A stretch of DNA of 64,000 bases, from positions 45,777-109,776 of the forward strand of contig JBFXDD010000015.1 of NCBI GenBank assembly GCA_050181465.1, in the 5' to 3' direction. Made by a program: the position numbers and the translations under genes. Positions 43,037 to 51,381 of the stretch are shown piece after piece. How positions within the stretch are numbered: the stretch's first letter is position 1; each line of letters begins with the position of its first letter. The notes under the pieces are model-generated. The model had not been told where the DNA came from. It did not search any database and was given only the letters and a program-made list of their open reading frames with translations. Origin of the DNA: JACRLW01 sp050181465 (GTDB taxonomy: Bacteria; Planctomycetota; UBA1135; UBA2386).

Positions 43037-44668
43037 ATGAAACGAGTTGTCGCACTCGCCGCACTCTGCAGCGCTCTCACGGCCGCACCTACCTTCGCGC
43101 AGGCGACGGGTTCGTGCGGCACCTCCAACTACGTCGGCGTGCCGATCCCGCCCGATGCGGTCGACACCCGGCTGTACGACGTCTTCGGACTTGGACCGAA
43201 CGACGTCTGGGCAGTCGGCCAGAGTCAGATCGATCGCGGCAACAACGAGCGCGCGGGACTGTCCTGGGCGCTGCACTGGGACGGCAGCAGTTTCGCGCAA
43301 TCCGCCACCCCGAGTCCGGCGATTCCGAACCTTCAGCCTGGCTGCTCCCTCTTCGCAGTGGGTGGAGCCGCTCCGAACGACGTCTGGGCCGCGGGCTCGT
43401 ACTCTCGCCAGTCACCGACCAACGGGCATATCGGTCCGCAGATCTTCCTGCTGCACTTCGACGGCAACTCGTGGCGACAGGTGCCCGAACCGCTGCCTCG
43501 CTTCTCTTACATCGCGAGTTCCAGCGGCAGCCACATCCGCCGCATCGTCGCTCACGCGAGCAACGACGTTTGGTTCTTCGGCTGGTGGTCAGGCGACGAG
43601 TTGACGTCTGCGGGTCCACTCGTGCTCCATTGGGATGGCAGCTCGATCAGCTTTCGGGACATCGGCAGCTACCTGCGGTTCGGCTCCTGGTCGATCGTCG
43701 ACGTCGCTGCGCTCGCCCCAGGCCAATACTTCGCGCTCGCCAGCCCACGCACGAGCGGTTATCGCGGCGGCGTCTACCCGACGGGTGTGATGCAGTGGCA
43801 AGGCAACGGCTGGGTGGAGATGCCACCGCCGCCGACGGCGACCATCACCTACTACTCCTTCCGGACGATCGCAGCGAGTGCCGCATCCGATGTCTGGGTC
43901 GGCGGAATCGAGTCGCCGCTCACGGGCAACACCACGCCCCGACCGTACGCGGTGCGATGGGATGGCAACACCTGGACCCGCCACCCGACGACCGGCTTTC
44001 CCAACAAGATCATCGCCAACGGCCCCAACGACGCCTGGGCCTTCGGCTCGACCATCGAACATTGGGACGGAGTGCGTTGGAACGTCGTCACGGACTATGG
44101 CAGCGACCTCGCCTCCGCCCAGTCGCTCAGCGCGTTCCGACTCGGTCCGTGTGACTACTGGACAGTCGGTTCTCAGATCGCGAACAACCAAGGCCTCCCG
44201 GTGCTCGCACTCGCCGCGCACCTCGGCGGCCCCAATGAAGGCCGCGCAGCGCTTCGCCTGCCCTGCACGGCCGAGAAACTGCGTCACTCGATCCTGCCGC
44301 TGAACACACCGCGCATCGGCCGACAGGTGCGGGTCATGCTCGACGATCCGACGCGCATCAGCGGACTGGCCGGCCCCGCCGCGACGGCGTGGATGCTCGC
44401 GCTCGGTCCGGCACCCGGGGCGCCTTGCGGTGTCGTCATCCCAGGGCTGGGCGCCAACGGTGGCGTCGGTGAGTTGCTCGTCGATGCCAGCGCGGTGATC
44501 TCACCGACGACCGCGACTTGGAGCGGACCCGGGCACCCGGTGCAGCATGCCTTCCCGGTCCCCAACGACGCCGCACTCGTCGGCGTGCAGCTCACGAGCC
44601 AGGCTGCATTCCTGACCGGCAGTCGTGTGCTACTGACCTCCGCGATCGATTACACGATCGGGAACTGA
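43037..44668 (+). CDS. Secreted repeat protein (NDVWAVG-type) with shared C-terminal module
   Basis: 543 residues with a signal peptide (VVALAALCSALTAAPTFAQ). At least five repeats of the form PNDVWAVG / NDVWAAGS / NDVWFFG / SDVWVGG / NDAWAFGS followed by xHWDG strands suggest a propeller. The C-terminal part (about 425-543) has PVPNDAALVGVQLTSQ, the core of the module shared with other secreted proteins here. It ends with a CTGAGGCCTCAG palindrome at the stop, facing purB. No enzyme motif was seen; probably a surface or extracellular binding protein. Confidence 0.82.
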   Translation: MKRVVALAALCSALTAAPTFAQATGSCGTSNYVGVPIPPDAVDTRLYDVFGLGPNDVWAVGQSQIDRGNNERAGLSWALHWDGSSFAQSATPSPAIPNLQPGCSLFAVGGAAPNDVWAAGSYSRQSPTNGHIGPQIFLLHFDGNSWRQVPEPLPRFSYIASSSGSHIRRIVAHASNDVWFFGWWSGDELTSAGPLVLHWDGSSISFRDIGSYLRFGSWSIVDVAALAPGQYFALASPRTSGYRGGVYPTGVMQWQGNGWVEMPPPPTATITYYSFRTIAASAASDVWVGGIESPLTGNTTPRPYAVRWDGNTWTRHPTTGFPNKIIANGPNDAWAFGSTIEHWDGVRWNVVTDYGSDLASAQSLSAFRLGPCDYWTVGSQIANNQGLPVLALAAHLGGPNEGRAALRLPCTAEKLRHSILPLNTPRIGRQVRVMLDDPTRISGLAGPAATAWMLALGPAPGAPCGVVIPGLGANGGVGELLVDASAVISPTTATWSGPGHPVQHAFPVPNDAALVGVQLTSQAAFLTGSRVLLTSAIDYTIGN

Positions 44669-44686
44669 GGCCTCAGCGCGAACGCC

Positions 44687-46123
44687 TCACACCCGGACCT
44701 CGCCGCCCGGCAATGCACCATCCCACGCGGCAAGTCGCGGCCGAACCTCCGCGGCGAGGAACTCGTCCACCTGCTCGGGCGCGCGGCCGACGAACCGCGC
44801 CGGATCGAGCAGATCGCGGAAGCCGTCCGCGATGGCCGAGAATGCAGGGTCCTCCGCGAGCAACGCCAGCAAGGGATTGTTCGCCACGCCTTCTTCCTTC
44901 AGTCGGCGCACGGCTTCGCGAGAGTGCACGCGCACCCGTTCGTGCAGCACTTGCCGATCGCCGCCCGCTCGCACGCCGGCCATGAGGATCTCCTCCGTCG
45001 CCAGGAACGGCAGGTTCTCGGCGAGCTTCTTCTCGATGATCTTGGGATAGACGACCAGACCTCGCGCGACGTTGTGCCAGAGTAGAAGAATGCCGTCGAT
45101 GGCCAAGAAGCTCTCCGGCAAGGCGATGCGACGGACCGCGGAATCGTCGAGCGTGCGCTCCAACCACTGATTGGCCGCGGTCTGCGCCGAGGTATCAGCG
45201 GTCGCGATGACGTAGCGGGCAAGGCTGCAGATGCGCTCGCTCCGCATCGGGTTCTTCTTGTAGGCCATTGCCGAACTGCCGATCTGCTTCTGTTCGCTCG
45301 GCTCCTCGATCTCGCCTTCGTGGCTGAGCAATCGCAGGTCGTTACCGAACTTGGCCGCGGACTGTGCGATGCCAGACAAGACCTGATGGATCGTCCAGTC
45401 GATCTTGCGCGTGTAGGTCTGGCCGCTCACCGGAATCGAGCGCGGAAAGCCGATCGCTTCGCAGACGCGGCGATCGAGATCCATCACCTTCACGTGGTCG
45501 CCGTCGAACAGAGCCAGAAAGCTCGCTTGAGTGCCGGTCGTTCCCTTCACGCCCCGGGCCGGAAGCCAGGCCCGGACGCGGCGCACTTCATCGAGGTCGA
45601 TCAGGAGATCCTGCAACCACAGACAGGCTCGCTTGCCGACCGTGGTCGGTTGTGCAACCTGGAAGTGCGTGTAACCCAGGCACGCCACCGCGCGATGGAC
45701 CGCAGCGAAGTCGGCGAGCGCGGCGATGGTTGCGCACAACCGCTGCTCGAGGAACTCGAGCGCGCGGCGATAGAGCATGAGGTCGCCGTTGTCGGTGACG
45801 AAGCAGCTCGTCGCACCAAGGTGCAGGATGCCCTTCGCGGCCGGCGCGAGTTCGCCGAAGTGCTCGACGTGGGCCATCACGTCGTGCCGACGCTCCTTCT
45901 CGATCACCGCAACGCGTTGCCAGTCGAATCGATCGCGGGCGGACTCGAGGGCCCTCACTTGCTCCGGAGTGATCGGCAGGCCGAGTTGCATCTGCGCGCG
46001 AGCCAGCTCGATCCACAAGGTCCGCCAAGTGCCGTGGCGCGAGGCGGGTGCGAAGAGCGACGCCATCGCGGGGCTGCTGTAGCGCTCGATGAGCGGGTGG
46101 TCGAAGCGGTCGGCCGAGGTCAT
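44687..46123 (-). CDS. purB: Adenylosuccinate lyase
   Basis: 478 residues. PurB cleaves adenylosuccinate to AMP and fumarate, and SAICAR to AICAR, in purine synthesis. Signature SSAMAYKKNPMRSE (about 290) of the fumarase/aspartase superfamily, with HDVMAHVEHFGE (catalytic-base region), LHLGATSCFVTDN, GYTHFQVAQPTT and KGTTGTQASF in order. Eukaryotic-type C-terminal helices (LERTLDDSAVRRI) resemble the longer PurB subgroup. The start codon lies 9 bp from the left CTAG of palindromic copy G, so its leader, and probably its promoter, lie in or beyond the repeats. Confidence 0.95.
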   Translation of the reverse strand: MTSADRFDHPLIERYSSPAMASLFAPASRHGTWRTLWIELARAQMQLGLPITPEQVRALESARDRFDWQRVAVIEKERRHDVMAHVEHFGELAPAAKGILHLGATSCFVTDNGDLMLYRRALEFLEQRLCATIAALADFAAVHRAVACLGYTHFQVAQPTTVGKRACLWLQDLLIDLDEVRRVRAWLPARGVKGTTGTQASFLALFDGDHVKVMDLDRRVCEAIGFPRSIPVSGQTYTRKIDWTIHQVLSGIAQSAAKFGNDLRLLSHEGEIEEPSEQKQIGSSAMAYKKNPMRSERICSLARYVIATADTSAQTAANQWLERTLDDSAVRRIALPESFLAIDGILLLWHNVARGLVVYPKIIEKKLAENLPFLATEEILMAGVRAGGDRQVLHERVRVHSREAVRRLKEEGVANNPLLALLAEDPAFSAIADGFRDLLDPARFVGRAPEQVDEFLAAEVRPRLAAWDGALPGGEVRV

Positions 46124-46132
46124 CGCGTCGTT

Positions 46133-46300
46133 CTAGCCCGGACTCTTCGTGAACGCCTGCTGCGAACGCCGCAAATCGCGCCCAGCCGCGTCGCTACGTC
46201 GACTCCTCCCCGGCAGCGCAGCCACGGCTACAAGTCGGTCGTCGACCGACGCAGCTCATCCCTGGCCATCGACCTGCGGCGATCTCGCGACGACGTTCAC
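46133..46300. repeat. Palindromic CTAG element, copy G (right end missing)
   Basis: About 168 bp from CTAGCCCGGACTCTTCGTGA to GACGACGTTCAC, where the last 15 or so bases of the right arm are replaced directly by the first bases of copy H. The dyad centre is eroded (CAGCGCAGCCACGGCTACAAG). It begins 9 bp upstream of the purB start codon. Confidence 0.85.
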
Positions 46301-46483
46301 TAGCCCGGATTATCCGTGACCGTCTGCTGCGATCGCCGCAACTCGCGCCCGGCCGCGTCGCTACGTCGGCTCCTCCCTGGCAGCGTAGCTACAGCTACGC
46401 TTCGGTCGTCGACCGACGCAGCTCCTTGCCGGACATCGACCTGCGGCGATCTCGCGACAACGTTCACGAATAGTCCGGGCTAG
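46300..46483. repeat. Palindromic CTAG element, copy H (adjacent to G)
   Basis: 184 bp from CTAG to CTAG with the spacer of the dyad AGCGTAGCT-AC-AGCTACGCT exactly at the midpoint (46391-46392). Almost identical to copy J. Left arm CTAGCCCGGATTATCCGTGA and right arm CGTTCACGAATAGTCCGGGCTAG pair over most of their length. Confidence 0.93.
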
Positions 46484-46656
46484 GGGGCCGTGCTGGTCGT
46501 GAGCCTCACGCGCTTGCAATGCTCGTGTCCTGTGCGCGACACAGCGCGCGCTCCGGCCGGCGGATCGAGGCGGTCGATCGACCGCCAGTCGGCCTGTGTG
46601 GCGGATCCCGGGCCGTCTCCCCAGGTTGGCACGGCATTCGCTCAATGCCTCCTGCC
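46484..46656. other. Spacer between palindromic copy H and the small secreted gene
   Basis: 173 bp with no recognised gene. A frame that joins the downstream gene is open from 46519 but lacks a good start or ribosome binding site. Any promoter for the small secreted gene should be here; no clear -10/-35 pair was identified by eye. Confidence 0.4.
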
Positions 46657-47157
46657 ATGACAACCCATCGCATTCTCGCGAGTCTCTTCGTCCTCGCCTT
46701 CTTTGCCATGCCGGTGGCCGCACAGCGGCTCGAGATCGGATTCGACCGTGGCGGTCTCGACGTCCGTGCTGCGCTTCCGCTCGGCGGCCGCTGTGGCCCG
46801 ATCCTTCAGGTCGGTGGCCGCATCGGCGGTTGCGACGATGTCCATGTCTGCCGTAGCACCCGAGTGTGGGTGCCTGGTTGCCAGCGGATCGAGCACGTCC
46901 CCGCCCGCTACGGCTGGCGACGCGACGCCTGCGGTCGCATGGTTCAGTACTGCATCAGCCCAGCCTACGACCGCGTGATCGAAGAACCCGGCCATTGGGA
47001 GTGGCGAGGCTGCTGTGACCGCGTCGTCGGTAGAGACTTCGATCACTCGATCCCCCGCGGCTACGAGCGCGCGCGCCACGTCGATCTCCGCCGCCCGTCA
47101 ATCGAAGGTCGCGGCGAGGACCGAGGCCGCGGTCGCAATCGCGATCGCGACGATTGA
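46657..47157 (+). CDS. Small secreted Cys-containing protein
   Basis: 166 residues from the ATG encoding MTTHRILASLFVLAFFAMP; signal peptide ends near VAAQ. The mature part has about six cysteines (GRCGPIL, GGCDDVHVC, GCQRIEH, ACGRMVQYC, RGCCDR) and a His/Arg-rich region, ending in an Asp/Arg/Gly tail (RGRGRNRDRDD). It resembles small planctomycete proteins built around WVPGxxRxExVP and EPGHWEWR motifs, whose function is unknown. Its 3' end overlaps the converging VanZ-like gene by 60 bp. Confidence 0.75.
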   Translation: MTTHRILASLFVLAFFAMPVAAQRLEIGFDRGGLDVRAALPLGGRCGPILQVGGRIGGCDDVHVCRSTRVWVPGCQRIEHVPARYGWRRDACGRMVQYCISPAYDRVIEEPGHWEWRGCCDRVVGRDFDHSIPRGYERARHVDLRRPSIEGRGEDRGRGRNRDRDD

Positions 47158-47577
47158 GGACACGCGGTGAGGCAGCGGCATTCCAACCGCGATCTGCACG
47201 AGAAGGATTGCCGAAGCGGAGTCGGTCGCGATGTCGAAGATCGATGCTGACCGACCCGGCACCGACGACTGATGCCATTCATCCACGACGCCGTACAGCG
47301 CTGCGACTGACACGGCGAGCCATGCGCGCAGAAGATGATGCCCACGTGGACTCGGGCGCACGCGCAGGGCCGCAGCGACGAGCCACGCCAGACCACCAAA
47401 CAGCACGACGTGACCGCTGTTGTAGGTGAAGCCGACCCACCACGGCGCCGAGCCGCCGCCGAGAACGCGCGAACTCAACCACCAGATGATTCCGATGTGA
47501 AGGAGGACCAGGCCCCAACGCACGATCGTTGGCCAAGCAGCCATCGCCGCAAAGATCCGCCGCGCGAATGCGATCAT
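47098..47577 (-). CDS. VanZ-like membrane protein
   Basis: 159 residues with about four membrane helices. The family motif is present: VVDEWHQSSVPGRSASIFDIATDSASA, with the Asp-Glu-x-His core followed by PGR. VanZ-like proteins are small membrane proteins, the founding member giving modest teicoplanin resistance; most others are of unknown role. It sits 7 bp downstream of the anti-sigma-type ATPase gene, so it is the last gene of the nadC operon. Confidence 0.87.
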   Translation of the reverse strand: MIAFARRIFAAMAAWPTIVRWGLVLLHIGIIWWLSSRVLGGGSAPWWVGFTYNSGHVVLFGGLAWLVAAALRVRPSPRGHHLLRAWLAVSVAALYGVVDEWHQSSVPGRSASIFDIATDSASAILLVQIAVGMPLPHRVSSIVAIAIATAASVLAATFD

Positions 47578-47584
47578 CTCGAGG

Positions 47585-48028
47585 TCAGGGTTCCGACCGC
47601 CTCATCCTTCCCCGCACTCGCAGCCCACGGCCACCCGGATCGCCGAGTAGATCGAGCGTCTCGAGCCCGTCCTGGATCAAGAACAGGCCGCGACCGCGCT
47701 CGTTGTCGAGCGGCGGGACGCCGCCGCGGCATTGCGCCAACAGCCCCTCGATCTCATTGATGGTCGCCGTCGGCACCGCCGGATCGATGAACTCCAAGTC
47801 GAAGAATGCCGAGTCGACCCCGATGCGCACCGTGAGCAAGTCGCCGTCGCGCCGATACTCGTGCCCGTGCTCGATCGCGTTGCTGACCATCTCGTCGACC
47901 ACCAGCAACAGGCGTCCGACGTCCTGCTCCGACACTCCGAGCGGCTCGAGTCGCTCGCGCACACCGCTGCGCAATGCACGAACCTGATCGAAACTCGGTC
48001 GAAGCCGAAAGCCGAAGCGGGTATTCAA
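47585..48028 (-). CDS. Anti-sigma-factor-type ATP-binding protein (HATPase_c_2)
   Basis: 147 residues from a TTG overlapping the nadC stop (TTGA). A GHKL-type ATPase of the RsbW/SpoIIAB class: N-box VVDEMVSNAIEHGHEY (about 50-65), an acidic DPAVPTATINEIEGLL stretch, and G-box GRGLFLIQDGLETLD. Such proteins usually bind a sigma factor or an anti-sigma antagonist. No STAS-type partner lies nearby, though the ECF sigma factor at 62.7 kb is in the same window. The link with nadC is positional and has no obvious meaning. Confidence 0.87.
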   Translation of the reverse strand: MNTRFGFRLRPSFDQVRALRSGVRERLEPLGVSEQDVGRLLLVVDEMVSNAIEHGHEYRRDGDLLTVRIGVDSAFFDLEFIDPAVPTATINEIEGLLAQCRGGVPPLDNERGRGLFLIQDGLETLDLLGDPGGRGLRVRGRMRRSEP

Positions 48029-48921
48029 GAGGCCGCCTCCGTGGACTCGATGTCGACCAGCAGCGACAGATCGAGCGCTCTCGCCGAATGCGTCAGGGCG
48101 CCCACCGAGATGCGATCGACCCCACATTCCGCGTAGGCTCGCACGTTCTCGAGCACGACTCCGCCGCTGATCTCGATCGCCACCGAACGGGCGAACTTCG
48201 CCGCCTCCGCACGAACCGCCGCGATCGCCTCAGTCAGCCGCGGTCCAAGCGGGAAGTTATCGAGCATGACCACCCCGGCACCGCCGCGCACCGCGGCCAG
48301 CGCCTCCGCGAGATCGCGAGCTTCGGCCACGACCGCCACGCCCCTTGGCCCATCAGCCACAGCGCGCGCCACCACCGACTCGTAGCTCTCCGGCAACGCG
48401 CAAGCGAAGTGGTTCTCCTTCAGCAACACCTGATCGAAGAGCCCGATGCGATGGTTGGTCCCGCCACCGGCAGCGACCGCAGCCTTCTCGACCATTCGCA
48501 GTCCCGGCGTGGTCTTGCGCGTGTCCAAGATCGCAACCGAGGTCCCAACCACCGCATCGACGAAGCGGCGCGTGAGCGTGGCGATGCCGGAAGATCGCTG
48601 CAGGAAGTTGAGTGCAGTGCGCTCGGCGGCGAGCAATGCGGCGGCATCGCCCTCGAGCGTGAGGACCACGTCACCGGGCACGACCGCTACGCCATCGCCG
48701 CGAAGGACCTCGACGCGCACCGACGGATCGGTTCGTTCGAAGGTGGCCTTGGCCATCCGCATGCCGGCGATGACTCCCGTGGCCTTCGCAACGATCCGTG
48801 CGCGCGCACGCCGCGGCCGGCGGATCGCGAGCCGGGCCGTCACGTCGTCGGACTCCGGGCCCAGGTCTTCACGGAGGGCGCGTCCCACGAGATCGGCGAC
48901 CAGGGCATCCGGTAGCTGCAT
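48025..48921 (-). CDS. nadC: Nicotinate-nucleotide pyrophosphorylase
   Basis: 298 residues. Quinolinate phosphoribosyltransferase makes nicotinate mononucleotide for NAD. N-terminal domain with ALREDLGPESDDVTARLAI, barrel with ERTALNFLQRSSGIATLT, LDTRKTTPGLRMVEK, GGGTNHRIGL, LLKENHF, LDNFPL and EISGGV near the end, all hallmarks of the family. ModD-type relatives share the fold but lack this exact set. First gene of a three-gene operon with the ATPase and VanZ-like genes. Confidence 0.95.
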   Translation of the reverse strand: MQLPDALVADLVGRALREDLGPESDDVTARLAIRRPRRARARIVAKATGVIAGMRMAKATFERTDPSVRVEVLRGDGVAVVPGDVVLTLEGDAAALLAAERTALNFLQRSSGIATLTRRFVDAVVGTSVAILDTRKTTPGLRMVEKAAVAAGGGTNHRIGLFDQVLLKENHFACALPESYESVVARAVADGPRGVAVVAEARDLAEALAAVRGGAGVVMLDNFPLGPRLTEAIAAVRAEAAKFARSVAIEISGGVVLENVRAYAECGVDRISVGALTHSARALDLSLLVDIESTEAAS

Positions 48922-48978
48922 CGGGCCGCGAGGTTACCCGAAGACGCCGGCCTGTCGTTACCCAGAGTGTACGACCAC

Positions 48979-49314
48979 TCACCGAGGACCGAGCGGCGTG
49001 GCGCACAAGTGCGGCCGCAACGCACCGAGCAAGACCGGGCCGAAGCCGTCGACTTCGGCCAACTCCTCCACCGACCGGAACGGCCCGCGCCGGACCCGAT
49101 GGAGCACGATCGCAGCCGCACGCTCGCTACCGACCCCCGGCAGCACCCCCAACTCCGCCAAGCTCGCGCGATTGAGGTCGATCTGGATTGCCACCAGTCG
49201 TGGGACGCGCGGCCGCATCCCGCCGTCGAGCGCCGCGGCGAGAGCCCGAACCGTGAGCGCCAAGGTCACATGGAGCCATACCGCCCAGAGCCGAGCCTGC
49301 CGCGACGGCGTCAG
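48979..49314 (-). CDS. ComEA-like helix-hairpin-helix protein
   Basis: About 111 residues if started at a CTG overlapping the ParA stop (CTGA), or 96 from the GTG at 49269. One hydrophobic stretch (LWAVWLHVTLALTVRALAA) is a likely membrane anchor, then a double HhH: DLNRASLAELGVLPGVGSERAA and RGPFRSVEELAEVDGFGPVLL, which is the ComEA-type DNA-binding fold. ComEA binds DNA during uptake; other planctomycete homologues have no defined role. Start codon is uncertain. Confidence 0.75.
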   Translation of the reverse strand: MTPSRQARLWAVWLHVTLALTVRALAAALDGGMRPRVPRLVAIQIDLNRASLAELGVLPGVGSERAAAIVLHRVRRGPFRSVEELAEVDGFGPVLLGALRPHLCATPLGPR

Positions 49315-50234
49315 TTCGACCTCGGCAACTGCCGAAGCAGGCGCGCGGCCAGGCTGTCCACTCCCTCGACCCGCGCCCGCTGCCGGATCCCGCCGGCGAT
49401 CACTTCCAGGCGACTGAGGATCGCCGTCATCTCCGCGCTGGTTCGACATTCGGGATGCGTGTGCACGAGCGGAGGCGATCCGAGTCGACGCGGCGTGACC
49501 GCCGGTTCGTCGCTGACACCGCCGAGGTAATGCAACGTGACCCCGAGGAATTTGCGCGCCACTTCGGCGAGCTTCTCGAACGACGCGCGCCCAACCTCGG
49601 GCCCAGCCGTGCGGTTGGACACCACACCGAAGATGGGGGCAGGTCCCGGCCGGCGCAGCAAGAGCTTCATCAGTGCATACGCGTCGGTGAGCGACGCGAT
49701 CTCCGGCTGCACCACGAAGACCGCGACGTCTGCCGCTGCTACGGTCGCCACCACCGCCGCCTGGATGCCGGCTCCCGTATCGACGAGCAACAGGTCTGCG
49801 TCGCGACCCCACTCCGACATCCCCACGCCGAATCGGCCCAGCTCCGCCCGCCCTGGACTCGCGAGTTCCGCGACTCCCGTCGCGCCCGGAACCAAGTGCA
49901 AGCCGCCCACGGCAGGGGTCCGAACCTGCAGCGCGTCGGCACGCCCTTCGAGAAAGTCCTGCAGGTTGCGCGACGGCTGACAACCGAGCAGGAGATGGTC
50001 GACCGCGAGTCCGAAGTCGGCATCGACCAAGGTGCATCGATAGCCCCGCCGTGACGCGACGATTCCGAGCCCCGTGGCAAGGAAGGACTTACCCGTGCCG
50101 CCCTTGCCGCTCGCAATCGCAACGCTCAGGGCCTCGCGCGGCCCGGCCCTCGACTGCGGCGAAGGGTCGCCGCGAGCCAGGCCATGTTCTCCGGGTTCGA
50201 TGGAATCCACGGGCGATACCCGCGGCAGGAACAA
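49311..50234 (-). CDS. MinD/ParA-family P-loop ATPase
   Basis: 307 residues, start probably a TTG at 50234 (uncertain). Deviant Walker A SGKGGTGKSFLATGL (about 43), switch I LVDADFGLAVDHLL, switch II LLVDTGAGIQAAVV and a VVSNR strand, the layout of the MinD/FlhG/ParA group. The C-terminal region is not FlhG-specific, so a role in flagella is not supported. It is coupled to the HhH gene on one side and 88 bp from the nuclease-like gene on the other, suggesting a positioned DNA-associated system (inference). Confidence 0.85.
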   Translation of the reverse strand: MFLPRVSPVDSIEPGEHGLARGDPSPQSRAGPREALSVAIASGKGGTGKSFLATGLGIVASRRGYRCTLVDADFGLAVDHLLLGCQPSRNLQDFLEGRADALQVRTPAVGGLHLVPGATGVAELASPGRAELGRFGVGMSEWGRDADLLLVDTGAGIQAAVVATVAAADVAVFVVQPEIASLTDAYALMKLLLRRPGPAPIFGVVSNRTAGPEVGRASFEKLAEVARKFLGVTLHYLGGVSDEPAVTPRRLGSPPLVHTHPECRTSAEMTAILSRLEVIAGGIRQRARVEGVDSLAARLLRQLPRSN

Positions 50235-50322
50235 AGGCGACGTCCCGCACCCTGCGGAACGCCGCCGTCTCTACGCGACCGCGACCACGCGCGGCCGGTC
50301 GTCGGCAGGAAAGCGTCCGCGG

Positions 50323-51264
50323 TCATCCGCTTGCGCCATCCTCCTCGGCGAAGAATGCCTCGTATTCATCGGCCGTGACTTCGGCCGGATCAAGCGCTGG
50401 AGCAGCCATGGCGACCGCCGACTCGCGAGTCATCCGCGGTTCTTCGAAACCTGCGGTCGAGTCACGACCGTTCCGTTCCGGCACGCGCGTCTCGATTACC
50501 GGCGATTGCCAATCACCGCGACCGGCGAGGATGCCGAGATACCGTCGCGTAGCGAGGTCGACCGCGAGTGCCTGTGCGTCGACATCGCAGAGAGCGAAGG
50601 GTTGGGAACCGGGCACGGCAACCATCACCTCGCGACCGGCACGTTCGAGGCGCACGACCGCGACCCCATCGCACCGCCAAGTTCGCGAGTATCGATCGCC
50701 GTCGACGACCAGCGCATCGTCGAGCCGTTGCATCAAGTCGGCGAACCGAACCAGCAGTGGCGCGAGCGCAGGCGTGGCCAGGTCTTCGATCGGCGACAAC
50801 CCAGCCGACGAGTCCGTCGCCACTGCGGAAACGCCGACGTGAATCTGGCCGGAAACGCGGAGCGCATCGACCCGAACGACGAGGAGATCGAAGCTTCGAT
50901 CGCGCAAGAGCCGTGCGAGCCCACGCTCGGTGAACTCGAAGCCGACCACCACCGCACGCGGCGGCAGATCCAGCCGGACCGCGAAGCCGTCGACCAAGTC
51001 GCGCAGAATCGCGCTGTGATTGCCGAACCACGCCATCGCTTCGCTGATGCGCGACGCGAGCGAGTGGTCACTCTCCACCAACGACAAGAAGATGAGAGTC
51101 GGGCGGCCCGCCGCGTCGGCAGCGAGCGCATCAATGACGAGTTCGCCGTCCAACACCAGCTCGCGACGAAGCAAGCTGAGGCCGTGCTCGATGCGCGCGG
51201 CATCGCTCTGAACGACGTTCCACAGCCCCTCCGCCGTTCGCGGAAGGATCGGACCTGCAATCAT
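50323..51264 (-). CDS. Unknown protein with weak PD-(D/E)xK-like region
   Basis: 313 residues from the ATG encoding MIAGPILPRTAEGLW. The first 100 residues recall the PD-(D/E)xK nuclease core: LRRELVLDGELVIDALAAD, then AGRPTLIFLSLV in the place of the E-x-K strand, then VESDHSLASRISEAMAWF. The catalytic E-x-K is not visible, so it is probably not an active nuclease. The rest is alpha/beta without a known motif; the C-terminus ends in an acidic segment (PAEVTADEYEAFFAEED). It opens a probable operon with the ParA and HhH genes. No family assignment is possible by eye. Confidence 0.6.
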   Translation of the reverse strand: MIAGPILPRTAEGLWNVVQSDAARIEHGLSLLRRELVLDGELVIDALAADAAGRPTLIFLSLVESDHSLASRISEAMAWFGNHSAILRDLVDGFAVRLDLPPRAVVVGFEFTERGLARLLRDRSFDLLVVRVDALRVSGQIHVGVSAVATDSSAGLSPIEDLATPALAPLLVRFADLMQRLDDALVVDGDRYSRTWRCDGVAVVRLERAGREVMVAVPGSQPFALCDVDAQALAVDLATRRYLGILAGRGDWQSPVIETRVPERNGRDSTAGFEEPRMTRESAVAMAAPALDPAEVTADEYEAFFAEEDGASG

Positions 51265-51381
51265 GCACCTCCACTGCCGCCCGCCCGGCGGCCGCGCGGA
51301 ATTGCGCCGCGGAAGTAGACCACCCGCTCGCGAGCCCCGCAAGCGTGCGTCCGCGGCTACCTTGGCTGCGAAATCGCACGC

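Noticed and set aside
44665..44676. CTGAGGCCTCAG palindrome at the end of a secreted-protein gene as a terminator
   Set aside because: It has no loop and no T-run; it may be a chance palindrome containing the stop codon.
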